NCBI GenBank assembly: GCA_017989885.1 | Contig: JAGNPA010000048.1 | Location: 1-9,184 of the forward strand | DNA from: Aquabacterium sp. | GTDB lineage: Bacteria; Pseudomonadota; Gammaproteobacteria; Burkholderiales; Burkholderiaceae_C | Direction: 5' to 3' | Length of the DNA stretch: 9,184 nucleotides | Shown: positions 1 to 7,468 of the stretch, one piece after another | How the letters are laid out: each line of letters starts with the position of its first letter | How positions within the stretch are numbered: position 1 is the stretch's first letter | Notes under the pieces: generated by a model | What the model saw: only the letters and a program-made list of their open reading frames with translations | Databases searched by the model: none | Told to the model about the DNA's origin: nothing | Translations under genes and position numbers: made by a program

Positions 1-735
1 TTGGTCGGACGTGCTGACGTAATGCACCCGTGCCGGCAGCGCGCCCCGCAAGCCCAGGGTGTGGTCCGAGCGCACGCCACGATCGATCATGGCCTTGGCC
101 GAGGCCACATCGCTGGCCGCCAGCAACATGCTCAGGCGCATGCCATGGTCGTGGTGCGGGCGCGTTGAAATGCCGCCAAAGTAGGTCGAGGCGCGACTGA
201 TGCCGCAGGTGTTCTGGCACAGCCGGTGGTCATAGCCCAGGGCCAGGGCCCCGGTGATCGAATTGCAGTTGACGGCAAAGGGCTGGCGCCAGCTCAAGGC
301 CAGGCCCTGCACGCGCGAGCCGAAGAAGGCCTCGACCTGCTTGGAGAACACCTCGAACTCGCCGGGGGTGAGTGTGGGCTTGACCGGCAGGCGCACCTTG
401 AGGATGCGCGAGGCCGGAATCTGACGCGCCTTGGCGTAATAGGCGCCGATCTGAACGGAATAGGGATCATCTTCATTGATCACCAGCCCCAGATCCTTGG
501 CCGTGAGCCGTCCGTGCACGCGGGGGGCCTGCACCCAACGCCGCACCGGCATGACGGCCGAGGCCGCCGAGGAAGCCGCCGCGACCCCTGACGCGGCCGC
601 CGGCCCTGCGGGGTGAGACGCGGGACTGGACGCCGCGACACTCGCGGCGGGCTGCGCAGCATCTGCGGCGCGAAGGTGACCCGCCCACAAGACCAGCAGG
701 GTCAGGCACATCATGCGAAAAACAGAGAGGCTCAT
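1..735 (-). CDS. TIGR03790 family exported protein, function unknown (partial, C-terminus outside window)
   Basis: The frame is open from ATG at 735 to the left edge, giving 245 residues with no stop, so the C-terminal part is missing. The start gives a signal peptide: a short n-region, a hydrophobic core (about residues 8-19, CLTLLVLWAG) and possible cleavage near HLRAAD. An Ala/Ser/Pro-rich linker follows (about 23-63), then a folded region. The segment YYAKARQIPASRILKVRLP (residues 99-117) matches the typical 'YYA.AR.IP..n...l.lP' signature of the TIGR03790 family. The later MLLAASDVASAKAMIDRGV (203-221) also fits that family. It has Cys at 157, 173 and 177 and a His cluster HHDH (194-197). 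The family has no established biochemical function that I know of. An in-frame ATG at 765 would add ten residues (MAPDFSGSCS); neither start has a strong Shine-Dalgarno. The family call rests on remembered signatures. It is divergent from the IclR-type regulator, which could control it. Confidence 0.65.
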   Translation of the reverse strand, partial: MSLSVFRMMCLTLLVLWAGHLRAADAAQPAASVAASSPASHPAGPAAASGVAAASSAASAVMPVRRWVQAPRVHGRLTAKDLGLVINEDDPYSVQIGAYYAKARQIPASRILKVRLPVKPTLTPGEFEVFSKQVEAFFGSRVQGLALSWRQPFAVNCNSITGALALGYDHRLCQNTCGISRASTYFGGISTRPHHDHGMRLSMLLAASDVASAKAMIDRGVRSDHTLGLRGALPARVHYVSTSDQ

Positions 736-813
736 CGAGCAAGATCCAGAGAAGTCAGGTGCCATGAAATACCGAATCCAGGGCCTCCGGTAGAGAAAGC
801 ACCCTGGGTGCGG

Positions 814-846
814 TTGATTATTTCCGCGTTCCGGTGGAATATCACC
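814..846 (+). promoter_or_regulatory. Possible promoter/operator of the IclR-type gene
   Basis: The 143-bp divergent spacer holds two overlapping inverted repeats just before the IclR gene: TTCC-GGT-GGAA (829-839) and GGTG-GAATAT-CACC (833-846). A weak promoter can be read across them: TTGATT (814-819), 17 bp, then GAATAT (837-842). The -10 match is only three of six. IclR regulators commonly bind short palindromes at their own promoters, so autoregulation is plausible. This is inference from base composition and position only. Confidence 0.3.
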
Positions 847-878
847 TACCAAAATCCCCTTCGTCGAAAGAAATGCCG

Positions 879-1625
879 ATGAGCGATTCGCCCACCCCGA
901 CCACGTCCGTGCAGGTGATGAGCCGGATGTTTGCCTTGCTCGATGTCCTGGCCCGCGAGGGGCAGGCCGTCTCTCTGAAGGTGGCCAGCGAACGCACCGG
1001 CCTGCACCCTTCCACGGCCCACCGCATCCTCAACGACCTGGCCTCCGGAGGCCTGGTCGAGCGCTCCGGCCCCGGCCACTACCGCCTGGGCATGCGCCTG
1101 CTGACCTTGGGCAACCTGGTCAAATCGCGGCTGGACGTGCGCGAACAGGCGGGTCGCCCCATGCAGGAGTTGCATCGTCTGTCGGGACATGTGGTCTCGC
1201 TGTTCGTGCGCCAGGACGACGAGGCCGTGTGCGTCGAGCGCACGGTGGCCGAGCGCCATGGCATCCAGCTCACCCGGACCGACGGCTTGCGCACGCCCTT
1301 GACGCGCAGTGCGGCCGGCAAGATCTTGCTGCTGGATGATGGCGGGCTGCTGCTACAGGCCTTGTGTCAGCTACAGGCCGACAGCCTGGAGAGCTTGCAG
1401 CGCGAATTGAGCACGATCCGCACCCAAGGCATCGCCCTGCACCACGACGCCCTGGGCGTCGGCCAGCACATGGCGGCTGCGCCGGTCCGCAACGATCAGG
1501 GACAGGTGGTGGCCAGCCTGACCCTGTCGTGGCAGGGCGGCGACCTGCGCAGCGAGTGGGTCGATGCACTGAAAGCTGCGGCTCAGAACGTCTCTGCCGC
1601 CCTGGGCTGGGCCGCCGTCGAATGA
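879..1625 (+). CDS. IclR family transcriptional regulator
   Basis: A 248-residue protein of usual IclR length. The N-terminal winged helix-turn-helix spans about residues 10-72: the recognition region reads ERTGLHPSTAHRILNDLASG (38-57), followed by the wing GHYRLG (66-71). The C-terminal effector-binding domain (about 85-245) has the family's typical features, including a VCVERT strand (117-122), the LTRSAAGKILL segment (141-151) and a final AAAPV...G.V.ASLTLS core (199-217). The family acts as dimers or tetramers that bind small carboxylic acids or similar ligands. The effector cannot be told from sequence. I chose ATG 879 because GAAAG (866-870) lies 8 nt upstream; ATG 873 is in frame but too close to that site, and a GTG at 834 would add an unlike-family leader. 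It is convergent with pbpG and divergent from the TIGR03790 gene, which is the only nearby candidate target. Confidence 0.92.
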   Translation: MSDSPTPTTSVQVMSRMFALLDVLAREGQAVSLKVASERTGLHPSTAHRILNDLASGGLVERSGPGHYRLGMRLLTLGNLVKSRLDVREQAGRPMQELHRLSGHVVSLFVRQDDEAVCVERTVAERHGIQLTRTDGLRTPLTRSAAGKILLLDDGGLLLQALCQLQADSLESLQRELSTIRTQGIALHHDALGVGQHMAAAPVRNDQGQVVASLTLSWQGGDLRSEWVDALKAAAQNVSAALGWAAVE

Positions 1626-1629
1626 CACA

Positions 1630-1658
1630 CGGCCCGCCATCTTGCGATGGGCGGGCCG
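1630..1658. terminator. GC-rich hairpin between convergent genes, possible bidirectional terminator
   Basis: CGGCCCGCCATC (1630-1641) pairs with GATGGGCGGGCCG (1646-1658) across a TTGC loop, with one bulged base. It starts 5 nt after the IclR stop, and the pbpG stop lies on the opposite strand about 28 nt further on. The stem is very stable but neither strand has a T-tract after it. It may act as a weak or Rho-assisted terminator or as a 3'-end stabiliser rather than a classic intrinsic terminator. Confidence 0.5.
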
Positions 1659-1685
1659 CGGCGAGCGATCAAGACAAACCGGTGA

Positions 1686-2978
1686 TCAGGAGGCGTTCAG
1701 GGTGGTCAGCGTCACGCTGCCCACAGCCCCCTTCATGGAGGCCTCTTCGATCCAGCGACGCACGCGTTCGGCATCGGCCTGGCGCGAGTACTTGCCCGAG
1801 GAGTCGAGGAACACCATGATGAACTTGCGGCCGGCCATGCGTGCCTGCATGACCAGGCAACGCCCCGCTTCGACGATGTAACCGGTCTTTTGCAGACCGA
1901 TGTCCCAGGCCGGATTGCGCACCAGGCTGTTCGTGTTGCGGTACTGAAGCTGGCGATTGCCCAGGTTCACTGCATGCTCGGGCGACACCGACAGGTCTCG
2001 GATCAGGGGATGCTGGTAGGCCGCCTTGACCAGGGAGGCCAGGTCTTTGGCGCTCGACTGGTTGCCGCTGTTCAGCCCGGTCGGGTCGACATAGCGGGTG
2101 TCGATCATGCCCAGGCTGCGGGCCTTGGCGTTCATGACACGCACGAAGGCGCCCAGGCCACCCGGGTAGGTACGGCCCAGCGCATGGGCCGCACGGTTTT
2201 CAGACGACATCAAGGCCAGGTGCAAGAGTTCGCCCCGGGTCAGCGTGGTGCCCACGGCCAGGCGCGAGCTGCTGTTCTTTTCGGTGTCCACATCGTCGTG
2301 GGTGATGGTGACGGCTTCATCGTAGGGCAGGTGCGCCTCGACCATGACGAGGGCCGTCATCAGTTTGGTCAGGGAAGCAATGGGCAAGATCGCTTCAGAG
2401 TTCTTGGCGAACACGACCTCGTTGGTGTCTTGGTCCATCACCAGCGCGACACTGGATTTCAACTCCAGCGGGTCCGGTGTCTGATGCAGGCCGTAGAGCT
2501 GGCCGTAAGACGCCCGTGCCGCTCCGGGGGCTGGCGCCAGGCCGCTGAAGCTGTTGGCCGACTGGGAAGACAGGTGTGAGCGCACCACCAGCGGACGCAC
2601 GGCACGGCGGTCTGAGCCCGAGGCAACCGCGTGACGGATGCCCGACGAGCGCTTGGCGACCTTGGCCTGCCGCGCTTCGGCACGGACGCGGGCCAGACGC
2701 TCGGCGCGGGACTCGGACCGGGTGCTCTTTTTGGCCGATGAACGGGCGACCTGATTGGACGCCGCTTTCTTGCGTGCCGAGGTCTTGGCCACCCGCTCCT
2801 TGCCGGAGGAGGCTTTCTTGGCGGCGCTTGACTTGCTGCTCGACTTCTTGGCAGAGGCCTTGGTGCTGCTCTTGGTGGCTTCGGCTCTGGCGGCCTGCGC
2901 AGGCACCATGACCGCCAGGCTCAACACCGATGCGAGGGCCCAAGTCAGCCAGTTTTTCTTCCAGTTTGCGTGTGCCAC
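1686..2978 (-). CDS. pbpG: D-alanyl-D-alanine endopeptidase (PBP7-type) with long basic N-terminal extension
   Basis: A 430-residue serine peptidase of the S11 low-molecular-mass penicillin-binding protein family, acting on peptidoglycan cross-links in the periplasm. The three active-site motifs are present: SLTK with nucleophile S202 and K205, SEN (259-261) and KTG (364-366). NRAAHALGRTYPGG (261-274) closely resembles E. coli PBP7, which supports PbpG over DacA/DacC; there is also no DacA-like C-terminal anchor. A signal peptide covers about residues 1-29 (hydrophobic 11-25, AQA cleavage). Residues 33-115 are low complexity, rich in Lys, Ser, Ala and Arg with AKKSS-like runs, making the protein about 120 residues longer than E. 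coli PBP7 (about 310). I chose GTG 2978 because AAAGGG (2986-2991) lies 7 nt upstream and the signal peptide then starts normally; the in-frame extension to 3032 would cross the predicted promoter and terminator. The gene appears to have its own promoter inside the leuA terminator. Confidence 0.92.
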   Translation of the reverse strand: MAHANWKKNWLTWALASVLSLAVMVPAQAARAEATKSSTKASAKKSSSKSSAAKKASSGKERVAKTSARKKAASNQVARSSAKKSTRSESRAERLARVRAEARQAKVAKRSSGIRHAVASGSDRRAVRPLVVRSHLSSQSANSFSGLAPAPGAARASYGQLYGLHQTPDPLELKSSVALVMDQDTNEVVFAKNSEAILPIASLTKLMTALVMVEAHLPYDEAVTITHDDVDTEKNSSSRLAVGTTLTRGELLHLALMSSENRAAHALGRTYPGGLGAFVRVMNAKARSLGMIDTRYVDPTGLNSGNQSSAKDLASLVKAAYQHPLIRDLSVSPEHAVNLGNRQLQYRNTNSLVRNPAWDIGLQKTGYIVEAGRCLVMQARMAGRKFIMVFLDSSGKYSRQADAERVRRWIEEASMKGAVGSVTLTTLNAS

Positions 2979-3003
2979 GGTACGACCCTTTCGTCTTGCA
3001 GAA

Positions 3004-3032
3004 AGTGTAAATAAAAAGGCGCGCAAGATCAA
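3004..3032 (-). promoter_or_regulatory. Predicted sigma-70-type promoter of pbpG
   Basis: On the minus strand TTGATC (3032-3027) is followed by exactly 17 bp and then TACACT (3009-3004). Each hexamer matches four of six consensus bases. Transcription would begin near 2997, giving a leader of about 20 nt that holds the AAAGGG ribosome-binding site and the GTG start at 2978. The -35 element lies in the loop of the leuA terminator and the spacer covers its 3' arm and T-tract. Confidence 0.5.
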
Positions 3033-3050
3033 CGACTTACGCGCCTTTTA
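3009..3050 (-). terminator. Intrinsic terminator after leuA
   Basis: Read on the minus strand, AAAAGGCGCG (3049-3040) pairs perfectly with CGCGCCTTTT (3023-3014) across a 16-nt loop. The T-run TTTTTATTT (3017-3009) follows immediately. It lies about 40 nt after the leuA stop. This is a textbook Rho-independent terminator and closes the upstream transcription unit before pbpG. The A-rich arm also makes it a possible terminator for any plus-strand transcript, though no plus-strand gene is seen here. Confidence 0.85.
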
Positions 3051-3087
3051 TCAAGTAACCTGACGAATCAGGTCATTTGCACCCCGC

Positions 3088-4629
3088 TCAACCCTGTGCA
3101 GCGACCTTTTCGGCGTTGCTGTGCAGCTTGTTGAGGGCAGACAGATAAGCCTTGGCAGAGGCAACCACGATGTCCGGGTCGGCCCCCACGCCATTGACGA
3201 CACGTCCGCCCAGTTGCAAGCGCACGGTCACCTCTCCTTGTGATTCTGTGCTCCCGGAGGTGATTGCGTTCACCGAGTACAGCTGTATTTCCGCGCCACT
3301 TTTCACGACTGTCTCGATTGCCTTGAGGCTGGCGTCGACCGGGCCGTTGCCATCGGCCTCGGCGGTGTGCTCGACCGTGCCGGCGCCAAACACCACGCGG
3401 GCATGGGGGCGCTCACCGGTTTCGGAGCGCTGCGACAGCGCGACGAGGCGGTAGTGCTCCTGCTCGCTGGTGACGCTCTCGTCCCCCACCAGGGCAATGA
3501 TGTCCTCGTCGAAGATCTCGCTCTTGCGGTCGGCCAGTTCCTTGAACTTGGCAAATGCGGCGTTGACTTCGGCCTCGGAATCCAGGTCGATGCCCAGCTC
3601 TTCGAGGCGCTGCTTGAAGGCGTTGCGGCCCGAGAGCTTGCCCAGCACGATCTTGTTGGCGGCCCAGCCCACGTCTTCGGCACGCATGATCTCGTAGGTG
3701 GAGCGCGCCTTGAGCACGCCGTCCTGGTGAATGCCGGAGGCATGGGCGAAGGCGTTGGCCCCGACCACGGCCTTGTTGGGCTGTACCAGGAAGCCGGTGG
3801 TCTGCGACACGAGGCGCGAGGCCGACATGATCTGCGTGGTGTCCAGCCCCACATCCAGGCCGAAGTAGTCACGACGGGTCTTGATGGCCATCACGACCTC
3901 TTCCATCGCACAGTTGCCCGCGCGCTCGCCCAGACCGTTGATGGTGCATTCGACCTGACGCGCACCGCCAATCATGACGCCGGCCAGGGAGTTGGCCACC
4001 GCCATGCCCAGGTCGTTGTGACAGTGGACCGACCAGATCGCCTTGTCCGAGTTGGGCACCATCTCGCGCAAGGTCTTGATGAAGTTGCCGTACAGCTCGG
4101 GGATGGCATAGCCCACGGTGTCGGGGATGTTGATGGTGGTGGCCCCTTCGGCGATCACCGCCTCGCACACGCGCGCCAGAAAGTCCAGCTCGGAGCGGTA
4201 GCCATCTTCGGCCGAGAACTCGACATCGGCCGTCAGGTTGCGGGCGAAACGCACCGACTGCCTGGCCTGCTCGAGCACCTGCTCGGGCGACATGCGCAGC
4301 TTCATCTCCATGTGCAGCGGGCTGGTGGCGATGAAGGTGTGGATGCGCGCAGAGTTGGCGCCCTTGAGCGCCTCGGCGGCACGGCTGATGTCGCGGTCGT
4401 TGGCGCGGGCCAGCGAGCACACCGTGGAGTCCTTGATCACGTCGGCGATGGCCTTGATGGCCTCGAAGTCGCCGTTGGAGGCGGCGGCAAAGCCCGCCTC
4501 CATGACATCGACCTTCATGCGCTCGAGCTGGCGGGCGATGCGCAGCTTTTCTTCCCGCGTCATGGAGGCGCCCGGCGACTGCTCGCCATCGCGCAAGGTG
4601 GTGTCAAAGATGATGAGTTTGTCGGTCAT
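3088..4629 (-). CDS. leuA: 2-isopropylmalate synthase
   Basis: Condenses acetyl-CoA with 2-oxoisovalerate to form 2-isopropylmalate, the first committed step of leucine synthesis, in the cytoplasm. At 513 residues it is close to E. coli LeuA (523) and looks full length. The catalytic TIM-barrel domain opens with [13 protein letters not shown] (8-20), giving R13 and metal ligand D14. HCHND (202-206) supplies metal ligands H202 and H204, and GERAGN (234-239) supplies N239. The second signature is in the [10 protein letters not shown] region. The C-terminal allosteric domain (about 390-505) contains [12 protein letters not shown] (427-438), usual for leucine feedback sites. GGAG (4636-4639) lies 6 nt before ATG 4629. 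The gene is 30 nt downstream of pssA and is last in the cluster, followed by an intrinsic terminator. No leader peptide or attenuator is seen, and none would fit since pssA ends so close. Confidence 0.97.
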   Translation of the reverse strand: MTDKLIIFDTTLRDGEQSPGASMTREEKLRIARQLERMKVDVMEAGFAAASNGDFEAIKAIADVIKDSTVCSLARANDRDISRAAEALKGANSARIHTFIATSPLHMEMKLRMSPEQVLEQARQSVRFARNLTADVEFSAEDGYRSELDFLARVCEAVIAEGATTINIPDTVGYAIPELYGNFIKTLREMVPNSDKAIWSVHCHNDLGMAVANSLAGVMIGGARQVECTINGLGERAGNCAMEEVVMAIKTRRDYFGLDVGLDTTQIMSASRLVSQTTGFLVQPNKAVVGANAFAHASGIHQDGVLKARSTYEIMRAEDVGWAANKIVLGKLSGRNAFKQRLEELGIDLDSEAEVNAAFAKFKELADRKSEIFDEDIIALVGDESVTSEQEHYRLVALSQRSETGERPHARVVFGAGTVEHTAEADGNGPVDASLKAIETVVKSGAEIQLYSVNAITSGSTESQGEVTVRLQLGGRVVNGVGADPDIVVASAKAYLSALNKLHSNAEKVAAQG

Positions 4630-4659
4630 GGTGGGCTCCGGAAGGCAGAGGCAGCAGGT

Positions 4660-5505
4660 TCAACGGTGCAGGCCGGCTTCGTCCGGCTCGTCGGTGGAGG
4701 TGGAGATCACGCTCACCGGCTTGCCCTTCATGCGGCGCCAGATGTAGACGCCATAGCCGGAGAGACCGTAGATGACGAAGACGGCAAACAGCACGATGGG
4801 CGGGTGGATGGTGATCACCGAGATGCCCAGTGCAATGGCCACGATGAAGATGAACGGCACGGAGCGACGGAAGTTGACTTCCTTGAAGCTGTAGAACGGC
4901 ACGTTGGTGACCATGGTCAGGCCCGCATACAGCGTGAAGCCACAGGCCAACCAGATCATGCCGGGCAGGCTGCGCGCGGTTTCACCCAGGTCGGTGACCA
5001 CCCAGATGAGGCCCATCACCAGGGCGGCGGCGGCCGGACTGGGCAGGCCCTGGAAAAAGCGCTTGTCCACGACGCCGATGTTCGTGTTGAAGCGTGCCAG
5101 GCGCAAGGCGGCCCCGGAGCAATAGACGAACGCGGCGATCCAGCCCAGTTTGCCCATGTCCTTGAGGGCCCACTCGTAGGCGATCAGGGCCGGGGCGGCG
5201 CCAAAGGACACCATGTCGGAGAGGCTGTCCATCTGCTCACCGAATGCACTTTGGGTGTTGGTCATGCGAGCGACACGCCCATCCAGGCTGTCGAGCACCG
5301 CCGCACAGAAGATGCCAATGGCGGCCAGATCGAACTTGCCGTTCATGGCCATGACGATGGCATAGAAGCCACCGAACAAAGCCGCCAGCGTGAACAGGTT
5401 GGGCAGGATGTAGATGCCCTTGCGACGGCGACGCGGCGGTTCGTCCGCGTCGTGCATGTCGTGATCTTCGTTGAGATCGGGATCCTGCGGAGAAAGAGGT
5501 TGCAT
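4660..5505 (-). CDS. pssA: CDP-diacylglycerol--serine O-phosphatidyltransferase (phosphatidylserine synthase)
   Basis: Makes phosphatidylserine from CDP-diacylglycerol and L-serine at the inner membrane. The 281-residue protein carries the full CDP-alcohol phosphotransferase motif: D72, D75-G76, A79-R80, G89, D93 and D97, all at canonical spacing. It is the integral-membrane type (several hydrophobic helices between residues 35 and 255), unlike the peripheral phospholipase-D-like PssA of E. coli. The N-terminal 30 residues are acidic and then basic (RRRRKG, 25-30), a normal cytosolic lead-in. I chose ATG 5505, which begins 2 nt after the psd stop and suggests translational coupling; no clear Shine-Dalgarno precedes it. 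ATG 5457 (MHDADEPP) is an alternative. It supplies the substrate of the upstream Psd, so the two form a phosphatidylethanolamine pathway pair; leuA follows after 30 nt. Confidence 0.95.
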   Translation of the reverse strand: MQPLSPQDPDLNEDHDMHDADEPPRRRRKGIYILPNLFTLAALFGGFYAIVMAMNGKFDLAAIGIFCAAVLDSLDGRVARMTNTQSAFGEQMDSLSDMVSFGAAPALIAYEWALKDMGKLGWIAAFVYCSGAALRLARFNTNIGVVDKRFFQGLPSPAAAALVMGLIWVVTDLGETARSLPGMIWLACGFTLYAGLTMVTNVPFYSFKEVNFRRSVPFIFIVAIALGISVITIHPPIVLFAVFVIYGLSGYGVYIWRRMKGKPVSVISTSTDEPDEAGLHR

Positions 5506-5507
5506 GC

Positions 5508-6155
5508 TCAGGCCGCGACCAGGGTCGCGAGAATGGTGGTGGTGGCAGACACCTTTTCGCCGGGCGCCACCTTGGGCACGGCGTGAGGCGGCAGATAAAC
5601 GTCGACACGAGAGCCAAAGCGGATCAGGCCGTAGCGCTGACCGCGCGTGAGGCGGTCGCCCGCCTTGACGTGGCACAGGATGCGACGGGCAAACAGACCG
5701 GCACTTTGCACCAGCGTCACGATCTGGCCATGCGAGTCGATGACGACGGCATTGCGCTCGTTGTGGCGCGAGGCGGTGTCCAGGTCGGTGCTGACCAGAT
5801 GACCCGGGAAGTACTGGATCTGCTGGATCACACCGTCCACACTGGCGCGGTTGCCCTGGGTGTCAAACAGGTTCATGAACACGCTGATGCGCAAGGCATC
5901 GCGGTTGGCGTAGGGGTCACGGGCCTTCTCGATCTTGACGACGCGACCGTCAGCGGGCGAGAGCACGGCCCCGGATTGCGCCGGCACCTGACGCGGCGAA
6001 GCGCGCCAGATCAACAAAGCGGCGAGCAAGGTCAGGCAGCCCACCAGCAAGGCTGGCCAGGCCCCCAGCAGAAACGTCAGCATCAGGGTCAGCAGCAGGA
6101 TCGATCCGACGGCAAATGCGTGCACGCGGGCGTCTGCCTGAAAGGGATGGCTCAT
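5508..6155 (-). CDS. psd: Phosphatidylserine decarboxylase proenzyme, short (Psd-A-like) type, with an atypical His-to-Gln site
   Basis: Converts phosphatidylserine to phosphatidylethanolamine. The 215-residue length is usual for the short Psd type. Two hydrophobic segments lie at about 14-31 and 33-50. SPADGRVV (66-73), DPYANRDALRISVF (80-93) and NERNAVV (132-138) match the family. The self-cleavage site is seen as RFGSRVDVYLP (179-189), with cleavage expected between G181 and S182 to give the pyruvoyl group on the small alpha chain. Odd point: the family usually has V-H-x-x-R after the ISVFMN strand, but here it reads FDTQGNRAS (97-105), with Gln at position 100 where His is expected. The usual FRDP before the beta domain is WRAS (50-53). 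Start ATG 6155 overlaps the stop of the channel gene (ATGA), with no strong Shine-Dalgarno, so it is probably coupled. The cleavage motif is intact and the reading frame is undamaged, so I keep it as a gene rather than a pseudogene. Confidence 0.9.
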   Translation of the reverse strand: MSHPFQADARVHAFAVGSILLLTLMLTFLLGAWPALLVGCLTLLAALLIWRASPRQVPAQSGAVLSPADGRVVKIEKARDPYANRDALRISVFMNLFDTQGNRASVDGVIQQIQYFPGHLVSTDLDTASRHNERNAVVIDSHGQIVTLVQSAGLFARRILCHVKAGDRLTRGQRYGLIRFGSRVDVYLPPHAVPKVAPGEKVSATTTILATLVAA

Positions 6156-7468
6156 GGTGCGCCCGAGGATACCTCATGCACCGGCGCAGGGGGGAGTTGG
6201 TGAACCACCCGCTGCGGGAAGGGAATCTCGATGCCCAGCCGATTGAGCGTGTCGAGCACGAGCAGGTTGACATTGGAGCGTGGCCCGCCGATGCCCTGCT
6301 CCGGATCGCGCACCCAGAAGAAGAGGGTCAACTCCAGCCCGTCTGCCGCGAAGTTGCTCAACAAGACACTGGGGGCCGGATCGGACAAGACCCGATCCAC
6401 TTCGGCGATCCCGGCCAGCAACTCCGGGAACAGCGCCTTGAGATCTGTGCCGTAGGCAACCTGCACCACCGTGCTGACCGACACCCTGCGGTCGCTCAGC
6501 GACGCGTTCTCGACGCGCTGGGTGATCAGCATCTCGTTGGGCACGATGGCTTCACGCCCACCGGCCGCCCGCAAGACGGTGTAGCGGGTGTTGATGTCGG
6601 TGATGGTGCCTTCGAAATTGTCGACCTTGACCAGATCGCCGATGCGCAGGCTGCGCTCGGCCAGGATCACGAACCCGCTGACATAGTTGGCCGCGAGCTT
6701 TTGCAGGCCAAAACCCAGGCCCACGCCGATGGCCCCGCCAAAGACCGACAGGGCCGTCAGGTCGATGCCGGCGGTGGACAGTGCCAGCATCAGGCCCACC
6801 AGCAGCAGAACCGAACGCAGGGCGTTGACCCCCATCTTGCGCAGCGACAGATTGCCGGTGGCCCCCTTGAGAAGCTGCGACTCAATGGCCGACGACAGCG
6901 ACAGCGACAGGATGAGCACCAGCACCGCGGTGATGGCCCCTTCGATCAGGTCGCGCAGGTTGATGACGCTGCCGCCGACCTTCCAGGTGAGAGACTCCAT
7001 GCCGACCAGCACGATGGGCAGCACGCCGGTGACCCACAGCACCGTGGCCAGCCAGGCCAGCCAGGACACCGTGCGCTCGATCACGCGCATCGTGCGGGAC
7101 TCGGGAAACACCACCCGCAAGACCTTGACCGTCATTCGGATCACCGCCAGCGAGGTCAGCACCGGCAAGGCGACCTGGAACACCAGCATGGGCAGCACGC
7201 CCTGGAACAATCGGTAAGCCAGCAGCGCCAGGCCCAGCGACAGCACTGGGAACAGGGCCCCATCGATGATGTGGTGTCCCAGCCAGATCGAACGGACGTC
7301 ACCCTGGCGACCCCGCCACAGGCGCACGATCAGCCACGCCAGCCCCAGGCAGGCCAGCAAGATGGCGATTTCAGTCAGGGCAACCGGCTGTTGAAGATGG
7401 TGCCAGAAGCGGGACAGCTCGGACGCTGTCATCGGAGAGGTGTCGTGAACGGTGGCGGAGATATTCAT
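6152..7468 (-). CDS. MscS-family mechanosensitive ion channel
   Basis: A 438-residue inner-membrane channel, longer than E. coli MscS (286), with extra N-terminal helices. Hydrophobic segments lie at about 29-50, 70-88, 92-118, 133-155, 173-195, 213-233 and 239-262. The last is the pore-lining helix with the Gly/Ala pattern GGAIGVGLGFGLQKLAANYVSG (244-265, key residues the spaced glycines), followed by RIGDLVKV (275-282) at the start of the cytosolic beta domain. The beta domain continues through IVPNEMLI (308-315), and the C-terminal alpha/beta part ends in a Pro-rich tail. MscS channels open under membrane tension and release solutes in hypo-osmotic shock. ATG 7468 is 28 nt after the deacetylase-family gene and has no good Shine-Dalgarno; ATG at codon 13 is an alternative. 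Its stop overlaps the psd start by four bases (ATGA). Confidence 0.93.
   Translation of the reverse strand: MNISATVHDTSPMTASELSRFWHHLQQPVALTEIAILLACLGLAWLIVRLWRGRQGDVRSIWLGHHIIDGALFPVLSLGLALLAYRLFQGVLPMLVFQVALPVLTSLAVIRMTVKVLRVVFPESRTMRVIERTVSWLAWLATVLWVTGVLPIVLVGMESLTWKVGGSVINLRDLIEGAITAVLVLILSLSLSSAIESQLLKGATGNLSLRKMGVNALRSVLLLVGLMLALSTAGIDLTALSVFGGAIGVGLGFGLQKLAANYVSGFVILAERSLRIGDLVKVDNFEGTITDINTRYTVLRAAGGREAIVPNEMLITQRVENASLSDRRVSVSTVVQVAYGTDLKALFPELLAGIAEVDRVLSDPAPSVLLSNFAADGLELTLFFWVRDPEQGIGGPRSNVNLLVLDTLNRLGIEIPFPQRVVHQLPPAPVHEVSSGAP

Noticed and set aside
1890..2579. A 229-codon plus-strand open frame antisense to pbpG
   Set aside because: It overlaps the SxN and SxxK regions of a confident pbpG. 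Its content is typical of a shadow frame.
3367..5586. A 739-codon plus-strand open frame antisense to leuA, pssA and part of psd
   Set aside because: It lies opposite three well-identified genes. Its composition (many Gly, His, Asp, Val, Gln and Arg, no recognisable motif) is what the complement of GC-rich coding DNA gives. No ribosome-binding site or domain supports it.
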